Origin: an uncultured Gammaproteobacteria bacterium
Lineage (GTDB): Bacteria > Pseudomonadota > Gammaproteobacteria > UBA6429 > Thiohalophilaceae
Reading direction: 5' to 3'
Assembly: GCA_913064945.1 (NCBI GenBank)
Contig: CAJYAN010000009.1
Location: 1 to 64,000 of the forward strand
Length of the DNA stretch: 64,000 bases
A program made the translations under genes and the position numbers. Below, piece by piece: positions 17,547-25,939 of the stretch. Numbering within the stretch: position 1 is the first letter of the stretch; every line of letters begins with the position of its first letter. The notes beneath the pieces were generated by a model. It ran no database searches. It was given only the letters and a program-made list of their open reading frames with translations, and was not told where the DNA came from.

Positions 17547-19325
17547 TCAAGATTCAACCTGAGGCTTGCGAATACGGATGTTCAGCTCTTTCAACTGTCG
17601 CTCGGAGACGGGCGATGGCGCCTGGGTCAGCAGACAACTGGCCGTCTGTGTCTTGGGAAAGGCCATCACGTCACGAATGGAGGCCGCCCCGGACATCAGC
17701 ATCACCAGACGGTCCAGCCCAAAGGCGATACCGCCATGCGGTGGGCAGCCAAACTTGAGGGCATCCAGCAAAAAGCCAAATTTATCCCTGGCCTCTTCAT
17801 CGGCAATCCCCAGATGCTTAAAGACCTGTTCCTGCACAGGCTGGCGGAAGATACGCATGGAGCCACCACCAACCTCGGTTCCGTTCAGGACCAGGTCATA
17901 GGCGCGCGATTCACAGTTACCCGGATCCGACTCCAGCAGCGCCAGGTGCTCTTCTTTGGGCGAGGTAAACGGGTGGTGTAGAGATACCCAGCGCTTGCTC
18001 GCCTCATCCCACTCGAACATCGGGAAGTCCACCACCCACAAAGGCCGCCAACCACGTTCAACCAGACCACGATCATGACCCAGCTTGACGCGCAGGGCCC
18101 CCAGTGCCTCATTGACCACGCGGGCCTTGTCGGCACCAAAGAAGATCAGGTCGCCGTCTTCGGCGGCGGTGCGCTCCAGTATGGCGGTAACCACGTTATC
18201 GGGCAGGAATTTCAAAATCGGCGACTGTAGACCTTCCAGACCCCTGGCCTTGTCGTTGACCTTTATATAAGCCAGACCCCTGGCACCGTAGATGCCAACA
18301 AACTTGGTGTAATCGTCGATCTCCTTGCGACTCAGCTCACAGCCTTTGGGCAGGCGTAGCGCGGTTACACGACCCTCCGGGTCAGTGGCAGGCCCACTAA
18401 AGACCTTGAAATCCACCTCGGCCATAACATCTTTCAGGTCAACCAGTTCCAGCGGGATGCGTAAGTCGGGTTTGTCCGAGCCGTAACGCAACATGGCCTC
18501 TTTATAAGTCATACGCGGGAAGGGGTCATGCAGTGCCTCTTCGAGTACATGGGCAAAAATGTGGCGTACCATGGCCTCCATTTGCGACATGATGGCCTCT
18601 TCATCGATAAAGGACATCTCGATATCCAGCTGGGTAAATTCCGGCTGACGGTCGGCACGCAGGTCCTCATCGCGGAAACAACGGACAATCTGGTAATACT
18701 TGTCCATGCCCGCCACCATCAGTAGCTGTTTGAAGATCTGTGGCGACTGCGGCAGAGCAAAAAATGAGCCTGGATGGGTCCGGCTGGGGACCAGATAGTC
18801 GCGGGCACCTTCGGGGGTGGCACGGGTCAGCATCGGCGTCTCGATGTCGAGGAAGCCCTGAGCATCGAGATAGTGACGCATGGCGGTGGTCACCTGGGAG
18901 CGCAGGCGCAGGCGTTGTAGCATTTCGGGGCGCCGCAGGTCCAGATAGCGATAGCGTAGACGCAACTCTTCAGAGACCGCATCATCGTCAAGAATAAAAG
19001 GTGGCGTCTCGGAGGTGTTAACAATATTCAGTTCCAGACCCAGGATTTCGACCATGCCGGTCGGCAGGCTGGCATTCTGGGTCCCTTCGGGACGGTGGCG
19101 TACGCGGCCGGTGACTTGCAGGACAAATTCATTACGGACTTTTTCGGCGGTGGCAAAGACTTCCGGCTTGTCAGGGTCGTAGACCACCTGCACCATGCCT
19201 TCACGATCACGCAGGTCAATAAAAATCACCCCGCCATGATCACGCCGCCGTTGCACCCAGCCACACACGGTGACTGTCTGCTCAATCAGGGATTCATTAA
19301 TTTCGCCGCAATAATGGCTACGCAT
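17547..19325 (-). CDS. aspS: Aspartyl-tRNA synthetase
   Basis: 592 residues, the bacterial form. The N-terminal OB fold recognises the anticodon ([21 protein letters not shown]). The class II catalytic core has motif 2 ([23 protein letters not shown] region), the bacterial GAD insertion in the middle, and motif 3 (GLDRLVML) near the end. It charges tRNA-Asp. Whether it is discriminating or also makes Asp-tRNA-Asn cannot be read safely here. It lies 97 bases after the zinc-ribbon gene and 170 bases ahead of the kinase gene. Confidence 0.97.
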   Translation of the reverse strand: MRSHYCGEINESLIEQTVTVCGWVQRRRDHGGVIFIDLRDREGMVQVVYDPDKPEVFATAEKVRNEFVLQVTGRVRHRPEGTQNASLPTGMVEILGLELNIVNTSETPPFILDDDAVSEELRLRYRYLDLRRPEMLQRLRLRSQVTTAMRHYLDAQGFLDIETPMLTRATPEGARDYLVPSRTHPGSFFALPQSPQIFKQLLMVAGMDKYYQIVRCFRDEDLRADRQPEFTQLDIEMSFIDEEAIMSQMEAMVRHIFAHVLEEALHDPFPRMTYKEAMLRYGSDKPDLRIPLELVDLKDVMAEVDFKVFSGPATDPEGRVTALRLPKGCELSRKEIDDYTKFVGIYGARGLAYIKVNDKARGLEGLQSPILKFLPDNVVTAILERTAAEDGDLIFFGADKARVVNEALGALRVKLGHDRGLVERGWRPLWVVDFPMFEWDEASKRWVSLHHPFTSPKEEHLALLESDPGNCESRAYDLVLNGTEVGGGSMRIFRQPVQEQVFKHLGIADEEARDKFGFLLDALKFGCPPHGGIAFGLDRLVMLMSGAASIRDVMAFPKTQTASCLLTQAPSPVSERQLKELNIRIRKPQVES

Positions 19326-19422
19326 GGTCTGCCTCTAACGCTAATAAAGGCGGGCAATGTTACGGATTGCTCGATCCGGATGCAACTCAAAATCGTGGCA
19401 AATCAGGCGATTGAGGCCGATT

Positions 19423-19677
19423 TTACGAGGATTTGCCACCTGAGTCTGACTTGCTGGATTTACTCTTTTCGCTGTTGGTAACGTTCTTTTTGTTGCCGGT
19501 CTTGAAGTCGGTCTCATACCAGCCTCCGCCACTGAGACGAAAACCAGTCGCAGAAATTAGCTTTTTCAATTCAGCCTTGCCACATTCTGGACAATCCTTG
19601 AGCGGATCATCACTCATACGTTGCATGGCTTCCATCTGGTGGCCACAGGCCTGGCACTCATATTCGTAAATCGGCAT
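19423..19677 (-). CDS. FmdB-type zinc-ribbon protein
   Basis: 84 residues. The N-terminal MPIYEYECQACGH and DCPECGKAELKKLISA form a four-cysteine zinc ribbon (CxxC and CxxC), the FmdB/CxxC_CXXC_SSSS family. The C-terminus is a Ser/Lys/Gly-rich disordered tail, also typical. Function is not established; members often stand upstream of aspS, as here. It has no predicted membrane span or signal. Confidence 0.9.
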   Translation of the reverse strand: MPIYEYECQACGHQMEAMQRMSDDPLKDCPECGKAELKKLISATGFRLSGGGWYETDFKTGNKKNVTNSEKSKSSKSDSGGKSS

Positions 19678-19933
19678 AAGGAACCGTCATCCTCTTCAGG
19701 GAAAAGTCAGTAAAAACGCTCTGCCGCGCGATTATAGCCACGCGGCACGCGCAGGTCACGCGGCTTGAGATATGGGGCCAATTCACACGATCCCAAGTCC
19801 TTCTGAACTAAAGCCTACCCCAGGTTTCTCCCGACAGTGTCCGTATTCATATTCTGTCTGGCCACGACAAACAGGCCATGACGCCATCACTAAAAGCCTG
19901 CTAGGCTATGCCAATAATCGATGACACTTCCAC

Positions 19934-20290
19934 ATGAGTAAAATTAAGCCTATAGCCAATAACGCAATCCTGTCACGGCCTCGGGTCGCCACTGCCAATG
20001 GGCAGCGCATTCTGGCCGGACTAAATAGTGTCGATCATGTTGCCATTGTCAGCCCGGAAGAATGGGGGTTATCCGAACAGTCCTCTGCACAACAGGCACA
20101 GGCAGCGGACCACCGCGACCATAGTGAGCCTAGTGAACCTCCACAACCCATGGATACGGTACGCCGCAAAATTGAGGGCCAGCGTCTGACCCTGGAGGGG
20201 GTTTGTGCGATTACACCGGATATCAGCCACAATCGCTACTCCCAGATGGAAATGACGGCCTTCCTGCCAAAAAGTTATATGGAGTCTTAA
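19934..20290 (+). CDS. Hypothetical protein heading the PRPP-synthetase-like operon
   Basis: 118 residues; I do not recognise a family. The first 50 residues look folded (RILAGLNSVDHVAIVSPEEW), the middle (50-75) is a polar Gln/His/Ser/Pro linker, and the end (80-118) again looks ordered. No signal peptide, membrane span or metal motif is seen. It ends only 5 bases before the next gene's GTG, which argues for a real, cotranscribed gene, but its own ribosome site is poor. It could be a non-coding stretch with a chance frame, though the length and position favour a gene. Confidence 0.55.
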   Translation: MSKIKPIANNAILSRPRVATANGQRILAGLNSVDHVAIVSPEEWGLSEQSSAQQAQAADHRDHSEPSEPPQPMDTVRRKIEGQRLTLEGVCAITPDISHNRYSQMEMTAFLPKSYMES

Positions 20291-20295
20291 CTAAC

Positions 20296-21186
20296 GTGTT
20301 TATTAAGCAGGATCATGTTGTACTCGGCCACCCTGAATCGACCGTGGCGGCGCGCCATCTTGCGGAAACGCTCGACTGCGCTTACCACGAGATTCAGATT
20401 CATCACTTTCCCGATGGCGAGTCACGCGTCACCCTGCCCGTCGACCTCCCGGCCAGGGTCATTGTGTATCGTAGCCTGAACCGGCCAAACGACAAGCTCA
20501 TCGAATTACTCCTGACAACGCGCGCACTGCGAAACCAGGGCACAACGCATATTACTCTGGTTGCGCCCTATTTATGTTATATGCGCCAGGACTGTGCCTT
20601 TGAGGCTGGTGACGTCATTAGCCAGCGCGTGGTCGGTGAGTTTATCGCCCAACATATTGATAGATTAATTACGATCGATCCTCATCTGCACCGTGTTCAG
20701 ACTTTGTTGGAAGCGGTCCCCTGCCAGCAGGCGATTAGTCTTACGGCGGCGCCGTTGTTTCGTGACTACCTTGAACAACATCTGGATAATAACGCCATCC
20801 TGCTCGGTCCCGATGCGGAATCTGAACAGTGGGTGGCCTCCATCGCCGGCGACCGCTATCGTTTTGGCGTCGCACATAAACAACGCCACGGCGATCGGGA
20901 CGTGGAAATACTGATCCCCAGTCTGCCCTATCAGGGGCACACTATTGTCCTGATTGATGATGTGATCAGTACCGGGCAGACACTGTTAAAAACGGTTGAG
21001 GCCATACGTACACATCAGCCGGAAAAGATCGTCATCCTGGTCACTCATGCCCTGTTTGCCGAGCCGGATTTTGATCAGACCTTATATGACAATGGCGTAA
21101 CCGATATTATCAGTACCGATAGTATCCCGCACCGTGATAACCCGTTGCTATTAGCACCGCTATTGGCCAGGGCCATCACGGACTGA
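20296..21186 (+). CDS. Ribose-phosphate pyrophosphokinase-like protein (PRPP synthetase family)
   Basis: 296 residues from the GTG at 20296, chosen because it follows the previous stop and fits the fold; an earlier in-frame ATG lies inside the previous gene. PRPP synthetases transfer pyrophosphate from ATP to ribose 5-phosphate. Visible family parts are HFPDGESRV, the ATP-site RQD (about 97-99), DPHLHR, and the PRPP loop IDDVISTGQT (about 221-229). The flexible loop reads HKQRHGDRDVEI, closer to archaeal-type enzymes (KxR...GDR.VE) than to canonical bacterial DKRRP. It is about 20 residues shorter than housekeeping Prs, so it is likely a second, specialised copy. Substrate is inferred only. 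Confidence 0.88.
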   Translation: MFIKQDHVVLGHPESTVAARHLAETLDCAYHEIQIHHFPDGESRVTLPVDLPARVIVYRSLNRPNDKLIELLLTTRALRNQGTTHITLVAPYLCYMRQDCAFEAGDVISQRVVGEFIAQHIDRLITIDPHLHRVQTLLEAVPCQQAISLTAAPLFRDYLEQHLDNNAILLGPDAESEQWVASIAGDRYRFGVAHKQRHGDRDVEILIPSLPYQGHTIVLIDDVISTGQTLLKTVEAIRTHQPEKIVILVTHALFAEPDFDQTLYDNGVTDIISTDSIPHRDNPLLLAPLLARAITD

Positions 21187-21196
21187 GCTGACCCGT

Positions 21197-21844
21197 ATGG
21201 CACCGATACAACTTCTACTCTTTGTCTTTTTGCTTATCGCCTTGATGGTCTTTGTGCAGGTCGGAGTCTTCACCCTGGCACTGGACAAACTGGGCATTTC
21301 CAGCGCGAGCGCCTTTAGCATCCTGTTTGCCTCTCTGATCGGCAGTGGCATTAACCTGCCACTGAATCGCATCACCTCCGCCGCCGCACCGGGGACCAAG
21401 CACTGGCCCAAACTGGCCTACACTCCACGCTATTTTATCCCCGGGACAACCTTAATCGCCGTCAATGTCGGTGGTGCGCTGGTGCCGATACTCGTATCGA
21501 TTTACCTGTTGCGTCTGCAACCGGGCATTTTTAGTTCTGCCCTGGCCTGTATCACGAGCGTCGCCCTGATCAGTTTTTATTTTAGTCGCCCCATACACGG
21601 TATTGGTATTGGCATGCCGATATTGATTGCGCCCCTGGCCGCGGCACTTACCGCTCTGCTGCTGGACCCGCAACACAGCGCGCCACTGGCCTATATTGGT
21701 GGCACTCTGGGGGTACTCATTGGTGCCGATCTATTTCGTCTCAAGGATATTCGCCGTATGGCGCCACCGATTGCCTCAATCGGTGGCGCGGGGACCTTTG
21801 ATGGGATCTTTATCACCGGCATTGTCGCCGTTCTGCTGTCCTGA
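21197..21844 (+). CDS. DUF1614 family membrane protein
   Basis: 215 residues, almost entirely hydrophobic, with about six to seven membrane spans. The pattern LIGSGINLPLNRI near residue 50, YFIPGTTLIAVNVGGALVPI, and GGAGTFDGIFITGIVAVLL at the end match the DUF1614 family, whose role is unknown. It begins 10 bases after the PRPP-synthetase-like gene and ends 12 bases before the SDR gene, so it belongs to the same operon. The aspartate in FDGIF and the SIGGAG loop are candidate functional residues inside the membrane region. Confidence 0.85.
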   Translation: MAPIQLLLFVFLLIALMVFVQVGVFTLALDKLGISSASAFSILFASLIGSGINLPLNRITSAAAPGTKHWPKLAYTPRYFIPGTTLIAVNVGGALVPILVSIYLLRLQPGIFSSALACITSVALISFYFSRPIHGIGIGMPILIAPLAAALTALLLDPQHSAPLAYIGGTLGVLIGADLFRLKDIRRMAPPIASIGGAGTFDGIFITGIVAVLLS

Positions 21845-21856
21845 AGAGTCATCGTT

Positions 21857-22711
21857 ATGCATACACCTGAACAAAAAAGTATTTTAATTACCGGCTGCTC
21901 CAGTGGCATTGGTCTGTGTGTCGCCCGAGGCCTGCATCAACGTGGTTATCGTGTCTTTGCCACCGCGCGCAAACCTGAAGACGTCGCGCGCCTGCTCGAT
22001 ATGGGACTGGAGAGCCTGCCGCTGGACCTCACAGATTCAGACTCGATCCAGTCGGCCGTACAGGAGATTCTGCAGCGCACCCAGGGCCAACTCTACGCCC
22101 TCTTCAATAACGGTGCCTACGGTCAGCCGGGGGCTGTTGAAGACCTGCGGCGTGACGTCCTGCGTGAGCAGTTTGAGACCAATCTCTTTGGCTGGCTCGA
22201 ACTGACCAATCTCATTATCCCGGTGATGCGTCGTCAGGGGGCGGGGCGGATTATTCAAAACAGTTCGATACTCGGCATCATGGGACTGCCGATGCGTGGT
22301 GCCTATGTTGCCAGCAAGTATGCCCTCGAGGGACTGACAGATACCCTGCGTCTGGAACTGGCGGGTAGCGGTATTCAGGTATCATTAATCGAACCCGGTC
22401 CCATCGAGAGCCAATTCCGCACCAATGCCTTTCGTGCCTACCAGCACAATATTGATCGTGATAGCAGTGTCCATCGTGATGCCTACCTGCGTACCGAGGC
22501 CCGCCTCGCCAAACCAGGACCCGGAATGGCGTTCACCTTACCACCAGAGGCTGTCCTCAAACGGGTTGTGCATGCGCTGGAACACCCGCGCCCCAGAGTA
22601 CGATATGCTGTGACCTTCCCGACATATCTGTTTGCATTTCTGCAACGTATCTTGCCTTGGCGTATACTCGATCGCATACTATTAAAAGTTGGTAATTCAG
22701 AAGGGCGCTAA
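21857..22711 (+). CDS. Short-chain dehydrogenase/reductase (SDR)
   Basis: 284 residues, classical SDR. The NAD(P) motif TGCSSGIG is at residues 12-19, with an Arg-rich stretch after strand 2 (ATARKPED) that favours NADP. NNGAYG is at 84-89 and the catalytic Ser (136/137), Tyr150 and Lys154 (YVASK) are present. The C-terminal segment is hydrophobic and may associate with the membrane (FAFLQRILPWRILDRIL). It resembles the YbbO-type NADP-dependent aldehyde reductases, but substrate cannot be fixed. The stop overlaps the next start in TAATG. Confidence 0.9.
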   Translation: MHTPEQKSILITGCSSGIGLCVARGLHQRGYRVFATARKPEDVARLLDMGLESLPLDLTDSDSIQSAVQEILQRTQGQLYALFNNGAYGQPGAVEDLRRDVLREQFETNLFGWLELTNLIIPVMRRQGAGRIIQNSSILGIMGLPMRGAYVASKYALEGLTDTLRLELAGSGIQVSLIEPGPIESQFRTNAFRAYQHNIDRDSSVHRDAYLRTEARLAKPGPGMAFTLPPEAVLKRVVHALEHPRPRVRYAVTFPTYLFAFLQRILPWRILDRILLKVGNSEGR

Positions 22712-23790
22712 TGCAGAAGACGCTCTCGCAAAACGTAAAGGAATGGAAGGAAATGGGAATTCTCGATGAACTTAAAAGGCAGGCCTTACAACGCAAGAAA
22801 CAGCATGGCTCCGAAAGCGAAGACCTTATTAAGTTCACTCACGCCAGTCTGGTAACACAATTACAAACCATTCACCAATTCCTGCGTGAATTTGTCGAGC
22901 AACTGCATGCCGCTGAACCTCAGATCCTTGTAGACCTGCCTATCAAGGCGATCGGCGTCTGCCCCCAGCTCAAACAGGAACATTTTCGCCTGCTCGCCGA
23001 GAGTCACGTCCATACCGAGGTCTTGAGTCTGACCTGCAATCTTGTCAACGAGCAGCCCTGTATACTCGCCATTGAAAATATCGGTAAGCTGGAAAATATC
23101 CCGGAACAACTTGCGGCCCTGGATGTTCGTTCAGAAATCGTTACCGTACCGGATAAAGACCCTCAGCTAGAGATATCCGGCAGTATTCCGGCACGCTTCG
23201 TCTTCGAGATCGACCCCCATGCCGATTTAATACGGGTCAAAATTCGTAACTATTCCGAGCTGGGGAACAAACACTTTCACTTAAAACCCGATCAGGTGAA
23301 TGATGGATTTCTCGAGGCCCTGGGGGAATTCATTCTGCGTAAAAACACCCAACTGCTTTCGATTTTGCAGGAGAGTACCAGCGGTATTCACTATGTCCCC
23401 ATTTCAGACACAGGACCACAGACAGCGCAAATGGAGACCTCACGCCTGAAATCCATTTTTAATCAGGATGCCAAGCTCTATTTGACTTATCACAGTACCA
23501 TTAAAGAATTATCCAGTAAGACAAAAAGTTTTATTTTGGGTCGCTCCAGTAAGAGTGACATCCTCATCGACTCCGACCTGGCTTCCAGACAACATGCCAA
23601 ACTTTTATATCGAAAAGGCAAATTTGTCCTCGTCGATATGAGTACCAATGGCACCTTCGTCAAGACCCAGGGCGGTAAGGAAGTTTATGTCCAAAGAGAG
23701 GAGTACCCCCTCTCCGGCTCCGGTTTTATCAGCCTGGGCAAGTCGGTATCCGTTGACAACGAACATCTCATTTATTTTTCCTGCCAGTAA
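22711..23790 (+). CDS. FHA-domain protein with unknown N-terminal region
   Basis: 359 residues. Residues about 270-350 form an FHA domain with LGRSSKSDILIDS, ASRQHAKLLY, DMSTNGT and FISLGKS, and complete phosphothreonine-binding positions. The first 250 residues are not recognised: a basic helix (ELKRQALQRKKQ), then mixed alpha/beta sequence without a membrane span. The ATG at 22711 overlaps the SDR stop and has AAGGG five bases upstream; a second ATG at 22753 has its own GGAAGG and is a reasonable alternative. It is the third FHA protein in the window and could read phosphorylation by the CHASE2 kinase encoded about 5 kb away. Confidence 0.85.
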   Translation: MQKTLSQNVKEWKEMGILDELKRQALQRKKQHGSESEDLIKFTHASLVTQLQTIHQFLREFVEQLHAAEPQILVDLPIKAIGVCPQLKQEHFRLLAESHVHTEVLSLTCNLVNEQPCILAIENIGKLENIPEQLAALDVRSEIVTVPDKDPQLEISGSIPARFVFEIDPHADLIRVKIRNYSELGNKHFHLKPDQVNDGFLEALGEFILRKNTQLLSILQESTSGIHYVPISDTGPQTAQMETSRLKSIFNQDAKLYLTYHSTIKELSSKTKSFILGRSSKSDILIDSDLASRQHAKLLYRKGKFVLVDMSTNGTFVKTQGGKEVYVQREEYPLSGSGFISLGKSVSVDNEHLIYFSCQ

Positions 23791-23928
23791 GGCAATAACG
23801 GTTTGAGAAGTACATTTTTTTCACCTGTGTCAGTTTTTCCCTACAGGAATAATCTACATTGACACTCGCCAAACACCATTAGCTTCCATAGAGTAACAGG
23901 CCACCAAGAGGTGTCCCTGGAGGCAAGG

Positions 23929-24216
23929 ATGCAAGCGTTGATCGAACATGAACTTATCTGGAAGGTAACTGGCGCCTATCGTCTGGGGGCGAAGTATCGC
24001 AGCAACGAAGGTCGCCTCCTGTATATCAAGGGTATCGGCTGGTTTATACGGATCCGGGATGAGTTTAATTCACTGAGTGGCCTGACCGCCAGTCACGGCA
24101 TCGCCGGACCCTTCACTTCGCAGGACCAGGCCTTTGCTTATTTACGTAACGCTATCCGCCGAGAACCTGCAGCTTCGTCACCGGCCTCAACTACGCACCC
24201 CAATTCCCCGGTTTAA
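23929..24216 (+). CDS. Small conserved-looking protein (DUF6316-like pattern)
   Basis: 95 residues from the ATG at 23929, which has a strong GGAGG five bases upstream; a GTG six codons earlier lacks one. The core YIKGIGWFIRIRDE...GIAGPFTSQDQAFAYL resembles small proteins with a W(Y/F)F.TRE...GPF.S...A pattern (DUF6316 group), cited from memory. Function unknown. It lies 138 bases after the FHA gene, so it may have its own promoter. Its last 30 bases overlap the end of the convergent ABC permease gene. Confidence 0.65.
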   Translation: MQALIEHELIWKVTGAYRLGAKYRSNEGRLLYIKGIGWFIRIRDEFNSLSGLTASHGIAGPFTSQDQAFAYLRNAIRREPAASSPASTTHPNSPV

Positions 24217-24960
24217 TAACCAGAGCGCAAACAAAAAAAGTCCCACCACAAACGACAGAATAATGCTGATGGCGGTAAACACATTAATATCGGCAACACC
24301 TAACATACCGTAACGCATCGCATTCACCATGTAGAGTATGGGGTTCCCCAGCGACAGCGACTGCCAGAATCGCGGCAACATATCGATGGAATAAAAAACG
24401 CCACCAAGATACGTTAAAGGTGTCAACACAAACGTCGGGATAATGGAAATATCATCAAAGGTCTTGGCATAAACAGCATTGATAAAACCCGCAAGCGCAA
24501 ACAGAATAGCCGTCATGAGTAACACCAGCACGGTCAGACCAAACGAGTAAAAATGCAGGTCAACAAAAAAGCTGGCGACGACCGTCACCACCGCCCCCAC
24601 CACCAGGCCACGCGCCACCCCGCCGGCGACGAAGCCGGACAGGATAAGATAGTTCGGCATCGGCGACACCAGCATCTCTTCCACATGACGTTGAAACTTG
24701 GCGCTGAAAAATGATGACACCACATTGGCATAAGAATTGTTGATCACGGCCATAAGAATGATTCCTGGCACAATATAATCAATATATCGCTGGCCATGCA
24801 CATCCGCCAGTTGCGAACCGATCAGGTTCCCGAAGATAATAAAATACAGAGCCATAGTGATACCGGCAGGCAATACCGTCTGCACCCAGATGCGGATAAA
24901 CCGCATAAACTCTTTGATGAGAATTGTGGTGAAGGCATGGTACTGGGCTTTAAGCTGCAT
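24187..24960 (-). CDS. ABC-2 type transporter permease (YadH-like)
   Basis: 257 residues with six membrane spans. The ABC-2 signature is seen in FVLTPLTYLGGVFYSIDMLPRFWQ followed by NPILYMVNAMRYGMLG, typical of YadH. It forms an inner-membrane exporter with the ATPase encoded just upstream, whose stop overlaps this start by 11 bases. The substrate is unknown for this family; polysaccharide or drug export is often assumed. It converges on and overlaps the small gene at 23929-24216. Confidence 0.92.
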   Translation of the reverse strand: MQLKAQYHAFTTILIKEFMRFIRIWVQTVLPAGITMALYFIIFGNLIGSQLADVHGQRYIDYIVPGIILMAVINNSYANVVSSFFSAKFQRHVEEMLVSPMPNYLILSGFVAGGVARGLVVGAVVTVVASFFVDLHFYSFGLTVLVLLMTAILFALAGFINAVYAKTFDDISIIPTFVLTPLTYLGGVFYSIDMLPRFWQSLSLGNPILYMVNAMRYGMLGVADINVFTAISIILSFVVGLFLFALWLLNRGIGVRS

Positions 24961-25879
24961 TAATTTTGCCCTCTTCGGTCAGGCGAACAAATAATTCCTC
25001 AAGCCGGTTACTTTTGTTACGCATACTATCGATATGAATACCCTGTGCGGAAAAGGCACTAAAGAGTTCATTGAGCGACTGGCGCTTGTCCACATCGACC
25101 TCGAAGGTCTGTGCATCAATTTTTCGCACGGCATACTCTGCGATCGATGGCATTCCGCTGACGGCCTCGCGGCTATTAAAGACGAAGGTCTCCTGTTGAA
25201 GACGGCGCAATAAGTCGCGCATCTCTGTACTTTCAATGGTCAGGCCATTATCAATAATCGCAATGTGTTTGCAGAGATTCTCCGCTTCTTCGAGATAATG
25301 CGTGGTGAGGATAATGGTCGTGCCCTGCTCATTAATCTCGCGCAGGAATTTCCACATGGAACGGCGAATTTCAATATCCACACCAGCCGTTGGTTCATCC
25401 AGTATCAAGAGGCGCGGTTCATGTACAAGTGCACGGGCGATCATTAAGCGACGCTTCATTCCACCGGAGAGTTCACGCGCCATTTCCCGTCGCTTGTCCC
25501 ACAGGCCTAATTGTTTGAGATATTTTTCCGCACGCACACTGGCGGTCGCACGGTCAATACCATAATAGCCCGCCTGATTAACCACGATTTCGAAGACTGG
25601 TTCGAATTGGTTAAAATTGAATTCCTGCGGTACCAGGCCAATACAGGTCTTGGCGGCCTCCAGTTCCAGGTCAATATCATGACCAAAAACAGTTACTTTT
25701 CCCGAAGTCTTATTCACCAACGAGCAAATAATACCAATGGTGGTGGATTTGCCAGCGCCGTTAGGTCCGAGTAGGGCAAAGAAATCACCCTCTTTCACTT
25801 CCAGCTGTACGCCGCGCAGCGCTTCAACACCACTCTTGTAGGTTTTCCTGAGTTCAGAAATTGATAATGCCAGAGACAT
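24950..25879 (-). CDS. ABC transporter ATP-binding protein (YadG-like)
   Basis: 309 residues. Walker A is GPNGAGKST, Q-loop LVPQE, signature LSGGMKRR, Walker B LLILDEPTAGVD and H-loop TTHYLEEAE. After the nucleotide-binding domain (about 1-235) comes a C-terminal extension of about 75 residues with an alpha/beta look, common in this exporter class. It is translated ahead of, and overlaps, the permease gene. No substrate-binding protein is present, in keeping with export. Confidence 0.94.
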   Translation of the reverse strand: MSLALSISELRKTYKSGVEALRGVQLEVKEGDFFALLGPNGAGKSTTIGIICSLVNKTSGKVTVFGHDIDLELEAAKTCIGLVPQEFNFNQFEPVFEIVVNQAGYYGIDRATASVRAEKYLKQLGLWDKRREMARELSGGMKRRLMIARALVHEPRLLILDEPTAGVDIEIRRSMWKFLREINEQGTTIILTTHYLEEAENLCKHIAIIDNGLTIESTEMRDLLRRLQQETFVFNSREAVSGMPSIAEYAVRKIDAQTFEVDVDKRQSLNELFSAFSAQGIHIDSMRNKSNRLEELFVRLTEEGKINAA

Positions 25880-25939
25880 AATATAAGTAAACCTGAGTAA
25901 AGTAGTAACGAAGTATAACAGAGCATTGCAAGAAACGAA

